Origin: Amphibalanus amphitrite
Taxonomy: Eukaryota > Arthropoda > Thecostraca > Balanomorpha > Balanidae
NCBI RefSeq assembly: GCF_019059575.1
Contig: NW_024882902.1
Span: forward strand, 1 to 64,000
Reading direction: 5' to 3'
DNA: 64,000 nt
The notes beneath the pieces were generated by a model, which was not told where the DNA came from, did no database searches, and saw nothing but the letters and a program-made list of their open reading frames with translations. A program made the translations under genes and the position numbers. Below, in pieces: positions 34,302 to 45,800 of this stretch (the first letter of the stretch is position 1; each line of letters begins with the position of its first letter).

Positions 34302-36104
34302 ATGCAAAACTCTAACGAACAACAACATGGTGTTCACCAAATCGCAGTCAAGCATTATTCACCGTCATGCTCAAATGATCCCAGTGATTCCACTGATACG
34401 AGGAAACGTCAGCCGACGCGGAGTTATCCGCGAGGTCCCCACATCACACCTAACGGTGTCCGTAGAGATGACCAGGGAGAGAGCGGAGGGTCAAGACAGG
34501 AACGTGGCGGCGGAGGCGGTGCCAAGTGTGGCAGAAGGCTGTTTACAGCAGGCGGTGGCGGTGCCAAGTGTGGCAGAAGGCTGTTTACAGCAGGCGGAGG
34601 CGGTGCCAAGTGTGGCAGAAGGCTGTTTACAGCAGGCGGGGGCGGTGCCAAGCGTGGCAGAAGGCTGTTTACAGCAGGCGGAGGCGGTGCCAAGTGTGGC
34701 AGAAGGCTGTTTACAGCAGCTGCTCCGCTGTTCGGCCGGACAGCGCGTTTCCTGGTGGTCGTGCTTCTCTGCCAACAACTGCACTCCCAGTATCAGGAAT
34801 ACCGCTCTCAGCCGGTCAGCTCTACAGTGTTTCGACGCCAGGCCCCGTTCCCACGTCTGACGCTCTGTCCGGGATCACCACTGCGGGACACAGTGATCCT
34901 TCACGAGGCAGAGACGCTCCTCGCCAACGGCAACGTCACGCTGGACCAGTTCTATAACATCAGCACAATGTTACTGCTGAACGGCGAAGCGTACAATAAC
35001 TGGCCAAACTGGGTGCGCGTGGGAGGACCAGTGCCCTCAAAGGGCAACATAGCAAGTCGCAGCCGGCTCGGCAGCTGGGGCGCACGGTTCTACTTCATTT
35101 TGTCGCGGCTCGGAAACAAGGTCTACCCTATGCGATGTTTCACCTTGGAGCCAAGCGAGTATCTTCGGGCGCGCGGTAAGAGCCCTCTCCAGTTGGAAAT
35201 GATTCTGGCAGCCGCGCCACCCTTCACGGAAAGCAAGGGTATCGCGTACCGACTGTTCGTGCATGGGGACGAAGAACCAAACGTCGGAGATCTGGCAGCC
35301 CAAGAGATGGGCCCGCAAGTGCCGCAAACACTTGTGCAGGAACTGGGTGTCGGCAGAGACTTATCACTGCGTCTGACCGCCCGACTGCTCAGCCTCATCA
35401 ACCTGCGGCGTCGGCCCTGTCGCACAGACCCCGGCTACTCGGAGACTCAGTGTCTGAAAGAGTGTCTGTGGCGTCGTCTGGCGGCCAACATCTCCTGCCG
35501 ACTGCCGCACATGGTCGGCGCCGGGGTGTACCTGCCCCACATGAGCGGACCGCTCGACCACCTGCCGCTCTGCGCGAGGCCCGTGCAGATGGAAACCGCC
35601 AGGTCGGGGAGCCCCATCAGGTTTTGTAAGCGGCAGGCCGTTGAATGCGGAAAGCGCTGTATCAAGTCATGGTACAAGCCAGGCGGTTCTCTGCCACTGG
35701 TAGAAAATAAGACATACCACCATAAATCGACCACGCTGAAAACAGTCTCAAAAATCCGTCTTTTTAACCTCTGCAGCTCTCCACCGAACCTGCAAACATT
35801 TCTCCAGAACGAACTCCTGACCAGCACGCGAGGTTGCGACTGCCCATCTGCCTGCCACCAGACCCTGTACGACATGCTGGCGTATACGGGTCACATCCAA
35901 GACGTGAACCAGACACGATCCTGTCAGACTCGCCTTGTCCTGTTCATAGCCGAAGAGCTTCGCGAGACGATCGCGTTCACGACTGCCACACTGCTGGCCA
36001 ACATCGGAGGCCTGATAGGAGCACTGACGGGTGTCTCGCTCTTCACACTAACTGAAGCCGGAGAAAGTATGATATCAAGATTTACTCAGAGATGGCGTAC
36101 GTGA
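34302..36104 (+). CDS. DEG/ENaC (pickpocket-like) channel subunit, gene E, with intracellular repeat
   Basis: 600 residues from ATG at 34302 (the frame open from 34260 starts at TTG). The N-tail holds five tandem 14-residue units GGGGAKCGRRLFTA (one has Arg for Cys) directly before TM1; C and D have a single related segment. Then APLFGRTARFLVVVLLCQQL (TM1), FPRLTLC, CLKECLWRRLAANISC, CDCPSACHQTLY and TM2 with LLANIGGLIGALTGVS (GVS from residue 577). Other differences: a three-residue deletion just before TM2 (VLFIAEELRE against VLSIDLTADELRE in C) and a shorter loop after the CLKEC region. Third in the C-D-E array, about 1.1 kb after D; RSL1D1 converges from the right. Confidence 0.92.
   Translation: MQNSNEQQHGVHQIAVKHYSPSCSNDPSDSTDTRKRQPTRSYPRGPHITPNGVRRDDQGESGGSRQERGGGGGAKCGRRLFTAGGGGAKCGRRLFTAGGGGAKCGRRLFTAGGGGAKRGRRLFTAGGGGAKCGRRLFTAAAPLFGRTARFLVVVLLCQQLHSQYQEYRSQPVSSTVFRRQAPFPRLTLCPGSPLRDTVILHEAETLLANGNVTLDQFYNISTMLLLNGEAYNNWPNWVRVGGPVPSKGNIASRSRLGSWGARFYFILSRLGNKVYPMRCFTLEPSEYLRARGKSPLQLEMILAAAPPFTESKGIAYRLFVHGDEEPNVGDLAAQEMGPQVPQTLVQELGVGRDLSLRLTARLLSLINLRRRPCRTDPGYSETQCLKECLWRRLAANISCRLPHMVGAGVYLPHMSGPLDHLPLCARPVQMETARSGSPIRFCKRQAVECGKRCIKSWYKPGGSLPLVENKTYHHKSTTLKTVSKIRLFNLCSSPPNLQTFLQNELLTSTRGCDCPSACHQTLYDMLAYTGHIQDVNQTRSCQTRLVLFIAEELRETIAFTTATLLANIGGLIGALTGVSLFTLTEAGESMISRFTQRWRT
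34505..34720 (+). repeat. Coding minisatellite, 42-bp unit, five copies
   Basis: Nearly identical 42-bp units (GGCGGTGCCAAGTGTGGCAG...GGCTGTTTACAGCA) in frame within gene E, so copy-number change adds or removes 14 residues without shifting the frame. The near-identity of units points to recent expansion. Confidence 0.95.
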
Positions 36105-36897
36105 CGCACAGACAGGACATGGGGTCAGTTCTCTGAAAAATAACCCACATGGTACCGTATGACGAATCACATGGCTCCGGCTGGCCAAGCAAGTCTATTC
36201 CTCCATGTTTGACATGGATTCATACGAAGTCTCTGCTTTCTGAAATTTACAAGTTATCGCCAGCGCCTGGCGTCAGGTTACGTGCTGGTTCACATGGTCA
36301 TATCAATATGTAATCCACCAGACGGTAAGGCAGGATACTGGCTCATTTCTCAGAGTGTCGACCGGTTGACGAAACCGCGGGCGAGATGCGAATTAAAAAC
36401 ACAACGCGGTGCATAATCCATTTCCATACATCCTGTAAATGCTTTTAGCAATCTAGGTGACTGCACGCAAAACTGCCATCATTTTACACCGGCAAATACT
36501 GGCCAAAACACGGCCAGGTTGTCAATCGTCGTCCCCTATTCTCAGGACCAGCCCCCCCCCCCCCGCATCCTTGACGAGTTACTACAATACCCTGCGTAAG
36601 TTGACAGTCGTTAGCCGGCGGAGGGCAGTTGAAAGCTCCAAAAAGCAACAACCATACTGCGCCCAGTGAAGACACCTATGTCTCTCACTGACTATGAGCT
36701 TCTTTGAACTCACATGCCGCATCATCCGTGTTATGACGTACTTGTGTTGGGGCGTGTCTAGGCATGTCAGTTGTCACTTCTATCTCAGTGTAGTTAATTG
36801 TGGGGCTCATCACATTACACATCCGATACCGCGGCGTCTGTTTATTCATCCCGGCAAAATCATGGATACAAACAACCTCCCTCACCAGAAGCCAACG
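36105..36897. other. Spacer between gene E and RSL1D1
   Basis: No coding exon. Converging 3' flanks; short C-run at about 36550-36564. Confidence 0.4.
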
Positions 36898-39800
36898 TCA
36901 CTTCACCTTTTTCACCGCTCCAATGTTCTTCCCGGTCTTCTTGGCGTACTTCTTTGTCGCTGACTTATCCGCTTTGGGCGACTTCGCCACATTTACCTTC
37001 TTTGCAGCCTTCTTCCCGCTACTAGCTAGACCGGATCCCTTCTTTGTCGCCTTCTGTGTAGGCTTCTTCGCCTTCGACGGCTTTTTGTTATTCCTCTGCT
37101 GTGTGTCCTGTTTGGCAGCAGCAGCATCAACTGCTGGTCCTGAGGCGTTCTGTTTCGCCTTCTGGACAGCAAGTTGGTCGAGGAACTGTGCCTCGCGAGC
37201 CGCCAGTTCCCGGTCCTCTTCGTCCGAAGAATTCTCTCCCTCGGAGTCCTCGTCGGCAGGAGGAACCTGCGCCGGGGAGGTGGTCTCTTCCTCAGGAGTC
37301 GCAGAGGGCTGGCCAGCCGGTACGGGCTTTGTCTTGCTCAGCTTGACTCGTTTATTTCCACGCTGTCCTCTAGTTTGCTGCTCCTCCACGTCCTCAACGT
37401 CCGACTCCTCCTCATCTGCGGATTTGGAGGAAGCTGAATAAAGACACAAGAGACGGCAAAGTGAACGGAACTTGCACAAGAACTTGTAACGTCAGCTGCT
37501 TCAATCACAACTAAGCTACTGGTCGTTGTCATTATTATAGATGTACGTACAGCAGCTATCAGGCTGAACGGTAGATGAAATGCAACCGCCCGAGTCACAT
37601 GTTATGGTATGAACTATTGTAATGTTTTCACTGACAATACATTAATTCAATGGCAATCGTTTTTTTTTCTGTTTCGACCCCTGTATGACTAAATATAAAA
37701 AGGACGAAAAGCGTCATCGGTCTACATGCTTCTAACTAAACACTTCCCGGGGGAGGCGGCAGCATTTAAAATCCGATCGCAAGGCCAGAAATCATTACTT
37801 CATGATATGGAAGTTGGTAACAACATTTTAAATGTCATTATCCTTAGCGGTAAAGGTAGTTCTCGATTAATTACACATAACAAGTTCGAAGTGCTCTTGC
37901 CTACAATACAAAAAAGAACTACAAGAACATCAAAATCAAATTCCTTCATTGCACACCAAATCCGCACAACCTCATCTAAGACCAAAAGAAACAGCTACTC
38001 TTTACGTTCACTACCGTCTCCTTCACGCCCCATCCCCGTTCAGATACCGCCTCACCAAGCAGTACCTACTCCCAAGACCAGGTACAACCCTCTGCAAACT
38101 GCGTGGTAGGTATGTATTCTTTTTTCGACAAAAACGAGAATAATGCGAATACTATGCTATCGGTCATTCGCAAATCGTAACAGCAAGACGCGCGAGACTC
38201 CGCACCTTAGATTGGCATCATCACCGTATTCATTTTCCATCTAGTGCGGCAACAAAACCCAAAAGTTTATATTTGACCCTAAAACAAACTTATGCATTTT
38301 GTTGCCACACAAGGCGTATACTTTGTTTAGTGATCGACTCAGTCGAAGGAGTGGAGCATGGTGCATCTATTTGCAGTGAGTTCTGACCGACTGATAGCAT
38401 AACCTGAGTTATTATCGGTTTTGTCGAGAAAAAAAAAAGAATACCTACCACGCAGTCTGCTGAGGGCTGTACCTTACAGTCTTCAACCATACTTATTCCC
38501 AACTCTCAACCCGTAAATAGATTCAACAGTCGTCTCTTCACTTTCCCACCGCTATGGAAGTGATGACCTCCTCCCCTGCCGTGTCCCCCACTCTCTCACC
38601 GTCGCTGAGGGGACGTTTCTGCAGCACCTCCACGTTGCCGAAGCGGTCGACAATGACCTCCGAGTCGGCACGTGCGGTGCTCAGCTCCCCGACCACCGGG
38701 GCGCGGTCACTGCCCGGCTGGCGCCGCGCAGCCGGTACCGGCACAGAGTTGGCCGGCACTGCGGGCCGATACAGAGGGCGTCAAGGACGGACAGGGGTTC
38801 CGGCGACATCCACTGAGAGCGTTAGTCAAGTAGGGTCCCTACTGACAGAATACATTTATACGTATGCAAGAATCCGAACGTTCCCCACGTCCTCATGGGT
38901 TGGTATTCTTCTGACAGCAAAAACGGGTGTCAGGGACGGGTAGTGGGGTCCGTAATAAGCATACTTTTGGCAGTAATAGCTAACTTTCCTGCTACATTCG
39001 TCATATAAGCAAATCTTTGACAATAAAAGTCAACTTTCCTGCTACCTTCGTCATACTCTTCTTCACCTAAGTCTTCAATTAAGTCTTCGCCTAAGTCACT
39101 AACGTCAGCTGCGGATCTGAGTCAGAAACACCGACCGAGGCATCTTCTCACCCCGGCTAGTAAGGTTATATTTCCTGCCCTTGGCCAACCACGCGATTTT
39201 GAGCCTTACCGTCGCTGACGAAGATGGGTATCGCCGGCGACTTTCCCAGCTTCAGGTGCAGACTGCGTATATTCCTCTGACCGCCGGGGAACTTGAGGCG
39301 GAGGATGGCGACGGCGGTCATCACGTTCTGGAGCAGCTCTTCCTCAGACTGACCACAGCGCCCCACCTACACACAGAGGAGGCCAGGACGGTTGTGATGA
39401 CTAACTACAGAGATTAGTGAGAGGGCGGTGGCAGAAATTAGTGACTACGAACCATCCTACACCGAGAGGCGATCGGGAGGTACAGAAATTAGTGATTAGA
39501 GGAGGCCGGGGAGGGAGGAGTGATAGAAATTAGTGATAGAATTAGAAATTAGTAATTACGACCCGGCTAATCCGACAGACAACCCGGGCGGTACTGAGTA
39601 GTTGAGAGCGTGGTGGAGGACGCAATGAAAGGGACGGGAGGTACAAGGGGGGAGGGGTGACAGCTGGTACAGGCTGGTACAGGGGCGAGGCAGTAAAGGG
39701 ACAGATAATAAAGGAGAGGGTGCATGATGGAGTAGCTAAGTCGTGGCTATACGGTTGTGTGGTACAGGGACTGGGTAGCAGGAATGGTAGAAATAGTTAC

Positions 39801-42800
39801 AGGGTGGGGCAGAAAGATTTACCTGTTTGTTTTCAGTCCATAACTCAAAAAGTTATGAACAAATTTTGATAAAATTCTGCATGCAGCTTCCCAACTGACT
39901 CATGTATCAACATTAAGATCGTTTTTGCATTTTGTAAAATTTGTTGGTGAGCTATGGCGAAGATGACTAAGAGAGCCCAAATTGCGGCAATGAAGTAGGT
40001 TGGCCATAGCTCCTGAAGCGTTGACAAACAGCTCAGTGTTGCCGTAAAAACTGTTTGCAGTGTAATTAAATGACTTAAAAAGACAGGGTTAGTGTCGACG
40101 AATTCCATGCCAGGCAGAACAAGGGATATCTGCTTCAAAAAGCTGGTTAATATCGTGCGCAAGAAGGTGTTTCAAGTTTTAGGCGAAGCATGCGCAAACT
40201 GCCAAGGGAACTCGGTGCTTCGCCCAGAACCGCCAAGAGAATCATGAACGACGGCTTGGGCTTCATGTCATAAAGGGTGCAACATCGGCACCTAATTTCG
40301 CCGGCATCCAGGGAAAAGCGGCTACACACGACCCAAAAGACATTAGAGGAGATCAGGAGCACCGGTAACAAGGCATTCTTCTGGTCCAATGACAACATGC
40401 TCATGCTTGAGCCCCGCAGACACTTCCAAAGCGTCAGAATTTTGGCAGATGGTCCATCCAGCATTGATCCTGCTATTCGCACCATTTTTCGTCGCCAGAA
40501 GCCTGCTGGTGTCTTGGTTTGGGCTGCCGTCGCATCCGACGGCTCAAAAGGAACCTTGATCTTCATCAAGGAGGCTGTGAAAGTTAATTTACAGGTTTAA
40601 GTCCATCTGCTGGAGGAACATGTTTTGCCTTAGGTCACTCAGTCGTTCCGAGACGGATACGTCTTCGTCCAGGACGGTGCCCCGCCGCAAACGGCCAACA
40701 TCGCTCAACCGTGATGGAAGACCCACATGCCTGGGTTCTGGGACAAAGACATTCGGCCATCATCAAGTCCAGACCTGAACCCGATGGACTTCGCAATCTG
40801 GACCATCTTGTAGAGGAGGGTGTGTGCAGCGGCAGACAGCAGAATCGCCGCCCTGAAGCTGGCCTTCGAGACGGCACCGTCGAATCTTGGCGGGGACACC
40901 GTGCGGCGCTCGAGCCCCTCCGCAGAGGAACGTTTCGAGGCAGTGGTGAAGGACAAAGGTGACCATATTGAGTCATAATGCCGTTGCTGAGATGTGTACA
41001 TGTTACTGCATATATGTGCCAGAAATCAATTTGATATCTTTGTTCAGGGCCGAAATATTTAAGAAAATCAAGAGGTAAATCTTTCTGCCCCAACCTGTAG
41101 ATGTTGCCGAAGCGTCATTATTCTTTTCCTCAGGCTAATAAATATCTAAAAAGTTAATTGTTTTCAAAACCAGTGAACAAGGCTGATCAATAAAGCCGAA
41201 ATATTTGGTTATAATATTTAGTTTTCCTCAGCGAAGCCCGTTTTGAAAACAATTAACTTTTTAGAAATAGTTAGGATAGGATAGGGTAGGGTCGTACCAT
41301 GGTACACTTCTTACGGCAAAGTTTTCCCACTAATAAACATATGTGGCCCACACATTCCCGGCGCCCACTCGGCATAGATGGCGTGACGAGCGGCTGACTA
41401 CAATCTCACAGTCTTTTCAATCAGTGTAGGCTCAACATCTCCATTCTATACAAACTATTCCCTTGCTCTCACCTGTACAGAGCTGCAATCTCCGCTGTTG
41501 TGGATGTGCAGATAGGCAGCGCCCAGCACAGAGTCGATCTCTTTCACCAGATCTTTTGCCTCCATGTTCACAGACAACGGCTGTCTGTTAAAGCCGAGAG
41601 AGGAGAGCACTTGTCATGAGGTGTCGCTCAGTGAAGCTGCGTGCCGAAGGTTAGGTGGAGAACAAACATGTGACACTGCCAAGAGAGGTTCCGTGCCTAG
41701 GGATCAAAATCAAATACATGACATCGATGTCAGGTAGCTTGCAAGCTGAGGGTGATCAGACCAGAAAAACGTGATAGGCGTTTATGGGATCACACAACAC
41801 GTAAAATTGCTCACTGAAGCTTGTCATCAAGGCAGTAGCATAAACGCATTTAAAACTTATAAAAAAACGGACCCAGTTATTACACGATAAAGCGGCTGGT
41901 ACCTAGATAGCGCCACCTGGAGGCAGCTGGTACAAACGCTCCATGGTGTCCAGCAGAACAAGCACACACAGTTCAGCATCACATGACCATTTACACAAAG
42001 TGCCACCCGCAGACATGCTTTTTCATGGCATTAAAATATACCCATTTGTGTGAAGTGGCCAACTCACTTTTTCTTTGTGATGAAGTGTTTTCCGAGAAGC
42101 GTGGGCAGCAGTCGCGTGACGCGTACGTCCGATAGGAAAACGTCGTACGAGTCGCAGAGCTTACGACGGGCCTCGTACATGTTATACTCGGCCTTCAGCT
42201 GTCGGAGAGGTATCACCTGAGAACGGGAGTCGGGAAGGCGGCAGTCAGATGGATGGTCAGGTCAGATAAGGGGAGGACAAGTCAGCTGGTCAGGGAGGCA
42301 GAGCAGCTGGTTCTTGGCAGGTAGAGGGGTCAATCCAGCCGGCAGGCTACTTCAGTTTGGCCAAATCGGTTAAATCGGTATCAGACTATCAGTGATATCA
42401 GCAGGCTGGCGGGGTCAAGTAACCACAGGTTGGAAGGTAAGCTCAGCTTGCCATGTGTAGAATATGAAAAAAGCTATACAAATCTGAAGATTTCTGTCAG
42501 TCGCATTTACACAGTGACCTCATCCTAACTAGGCACCGAAACCACACCCCGTCACTCGCAAATGCCATAAAAAACACGAACTGTACCTCCTCTCATTACC
42601 CAGTGGCATACCTCAGTGACCCCTCCCTCTCTTTCTTCCCCCATCACCTCTGTAATACGAGTGACGCCGGCCTCATCCAGCACATCTTTCCAGTGTCGGA
42701 CAGACTTCTCGTGGTCCACGCGGATTCCCCTCTTCAGGTCCTTGACGAAAAGACACACATCTGCTGTGTCGGTGAAGGGCGCTGGTAGTGGCCTGGAACG

Positions 42801-45800
42801 GGTCAGTGGGGGTGGGGGAGGTCAAGTAGCTAGCACAGGCCTGCAGGGAGGTGGGAAAATGGTGTCAAGGGGCTGACACTGCTCAGTCGACTTGGGGGGG
42901 GGGGGGGGGCTGTAATTTGCCAATGCCTTTTGCGATGTGCACCTGCAAGCAGCTGCACTGTCAGGTGTTCCACTCCCAACTCATCTTACCACTATTGCTG
43001 TGGCGCTCAGATCCCCACCAATTTCACTAACACTGTCTTTGATGAACCTTCCAGGCGGTGTGGAAGGAGGGGCATTTGAGAGAAATTTGAAATCGATACC
43101 TCTTTTATTGCCAAGTTATAGCGAAAAAAAAACTGTTCAAAATTGATGACGTCAAATTTTCAAACTCAATTTATAGCGATTCTAGACTACATAGCGTAAA
43201 ACAAAGACCACCCTTAGACTCGCCGTGACGAGCTCCATCGAATCAATACCCATTTTATGCAAAACTATCAACTTTGAAATTTGACCTTTTTTGACCTAAC
43301 GTTTTTTTATTATAAATTCAACTCGAATGTTTGAATAGACGGAGCCCACGCTAAGCAGAGCTTGTTGCGTAGACCCCGACCCCTACCGTCCCAGCGTGCA
43401 ATTCCGGGTATCGGGAGAATTTAGATGCCAAAGTTTAACGTGCCCTTCAAAGCCGGACACGGCCTGTCCCACTCAACTGACTTCAACTGGCTGCGGCTGC
43501 TCCCACCAACCACAGACCATCCCCGTCAGGAGTCTCAAATATCGAGCGCCGGAACGTCTCGAACCCGGGCCCTCACTACCGGGAGTCCAATGCTCTACCA
43601 AACCAACTGAGCTACGAGACAGGCTACCGGCTACGGGACATTGACCTGACCTCCACCAGAAAGTGACCCAAATCATACCAAATGGTCTTATAACTAGCAC
43701 CATTGAGCTGTAAATGAAAAATTGGCCATAAAACATGCATCTCACAACCCTAGCAAAGTTGGGTTCAAAAGCTGACCCTTGGTGACCTGACCTGTTATTA
43801 TCAGTGACCTCCAATAGCAACATATGTACTAGCCTACTATAGTCTGTTTTTCGTATCTTCTACCTTCACTCAAAGACGGTAAACTCTCTAATCACGTGCT
43901 CCAGCGAACATCTAATTAAATCAACACCGGTGCAAAGTCAATTTTTATCTCGAACGCAAGATCGAACGTCTGTCCCCTTGGTCCCCTTGGCCTATCCCGT
44001 TAATCAAAATGCGATGTTCTTTGTCAAGTGAAATGCAGTTGCATAAAAAACGTTACATCATATTTTAATTCTGGCAAAATTATCCCTTTCTAATTTCATT
44101 ATGTTTTCAAACAACAGAAGGGCAATGGCCTTGGTCTCAGACAAGACAAAATGATCGTAACGTTTTCTTTCAACGTTTCAAAGCAAAAGAAATGTGGGTT
44201 AGGTGACTGAAATAAGGCGGTGAAGAAGGTGCACAACCAACGAATATCGCCAGAATAAAGAACTTACTTCCTTGGATACCAGAAAGAAAAGTGTTGAAGG
44301 CGCGGAGAAACACCGTCGGTGGTGGCACAGCTCAACTCCGTCATGCTTTCAGCGCAATATAATACGAAAAATGCATACGTGGGTGTTATTGTTGTTATTA
44401 CCTGCATTTGTGTATCATAATATAAGCCCTAAGGCGTTGGTGATTGCCAGCGGTCACTCAAAAGGTCATGTTAGATGATAAAGATCACCAGCAGCTTTCG
44501 ACAATACCTAATAGCTGCTAGAACTAAAGATGTTTCGACGGCGCTGTAGTTCAATCGGTTGACAAGGTTTGGTAAGATTTGTCCAAACATGTTGAGCTCG
44601 GGAGTTTTTTTTAAATTAATGACCTTCAGCGGCCTTCACTATTGACCTCAGTAAAATGCGGTATATACCTACTATATACGTATACTGCTGAAAGTAATTG
44701 TTGAGAGCTATCGATTCTTGCCCGTGTCTTCGCACCTTTCTTACTTTTCGGGATGATCGCGTGAGGCAGATAGGAAAATAATAAGATGAAGCAAATCTGC
44801 CTGGGGACCCCCCAAGCGGGCGTGGGCTAAGATAATTTTGTTATTCGTCGGTGTAAAAGTTATCGCAACGTAAATAAAGCAAAACATAAATTAAGCATTT
44901 GAAAAAATATAGGTAACACATTTAGTTTCTTTTACCCCATGACAAGGAAGTGCTAGCTTTAAACTATTCTTTAAATGTTCTCAGCAAAACGTCCTTGAGT
45001 ATAGGTCGGTAGTCGGTACCAATAAACCGTGGTAACGATAATACAAGCGATACTCTAGCTTAAAGGTTTCTTTTCCGATTTGAACTGCGCAGCGAAGGCG
45101 AACTCCAACACGAGCAACAAACTCCTGCAATGAGTGGTGGGCCATGCGGCAAAGATTTGAAAACTATACCCTAAAAACGTGCTGGAGGAACAAAGCATCT
45201 TTGAGTGAAGGTAGAAGATACGAAAAACAGACTATAGGCAACTTACGCCGTATCACCGATTTTTGACAAAATGTGTTTTACTCGAATCGGATGTTGTAGC
45301 GCATTCCATAGAAGACCCCCCTGAATGGCAAAACATTTTATTTTTGGCCTGACCTGTGACGTCATCGGTGACCCCAAGATCAATGAAATTGGAGTTCCCT
45401 CAACAAATTTGACAGGGCTATCAAACGCCGTTTGAATTTTACAGATCTGTCCAGTAGTTTCGAAGATACGCGGGGGGAGCAAAAAAAAATGCTTCCCACC
45501 ATGCGGAAGGTGGCCGGGAGGCCTACCGCCTGCCGGGTTAAGACTGACCAGTGATGCATGTATGTGGGTCATTTCGGAACATGCTGGGGCTTGTGGGTTC
45601 AAGCATGCCTGAATGAGTGTGCATGTGTATTATGCATCTGAGTCTGACATCTCCATCATATCATTTTTATCCATTGTCCATTGTTAACTCAAACCCAAGA
45701 ATAGTCAAATGGTATGGTCTGGATTAGTTTCAGTCTTTCAGTGTGTACAGCACAAGGACTTAAACATGTCAGCAGTATACAATATAGGTAATACAATCAT

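Larger units (their letters stand above)
43080..45541 (-). mobile_element. MITE subfamily I-c/I-b copy, split by two insertions
   Basis: Pieces 43080-43335, 43640-43831 and 45240-45541 align in order with the reverse complement of the 21737-22918 element: ATCGATACCTC..., TGACGTCAAATTTTC..., GGCCATAAAACATGCAT..., GTGACGTCATCGGTGACC..., GGGCTATCAAACGCCGTTTG, ending in a decayed CCTGCCGGGTTAA. The gaps hold a tRNA-like SINE and an inverted-repeat element. It lies in RSL1D1 intron 2. Confidence 0.75.

Noticed and set aside
36800-37441. 213-codon plus-strand ORF opposite the RSL1D1 last exon
   Set aside because: It is the antisense of a Lys/Glu-rich exon (giving Phe/Ser-rich sequence); the minus strand has splice sites and homology.
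43560-43625. Possible tRNA gene on the minus strand
   Set aside because: A- and B-box words are present but the anticodon and T stems do not pair; better explained as a SINE head.
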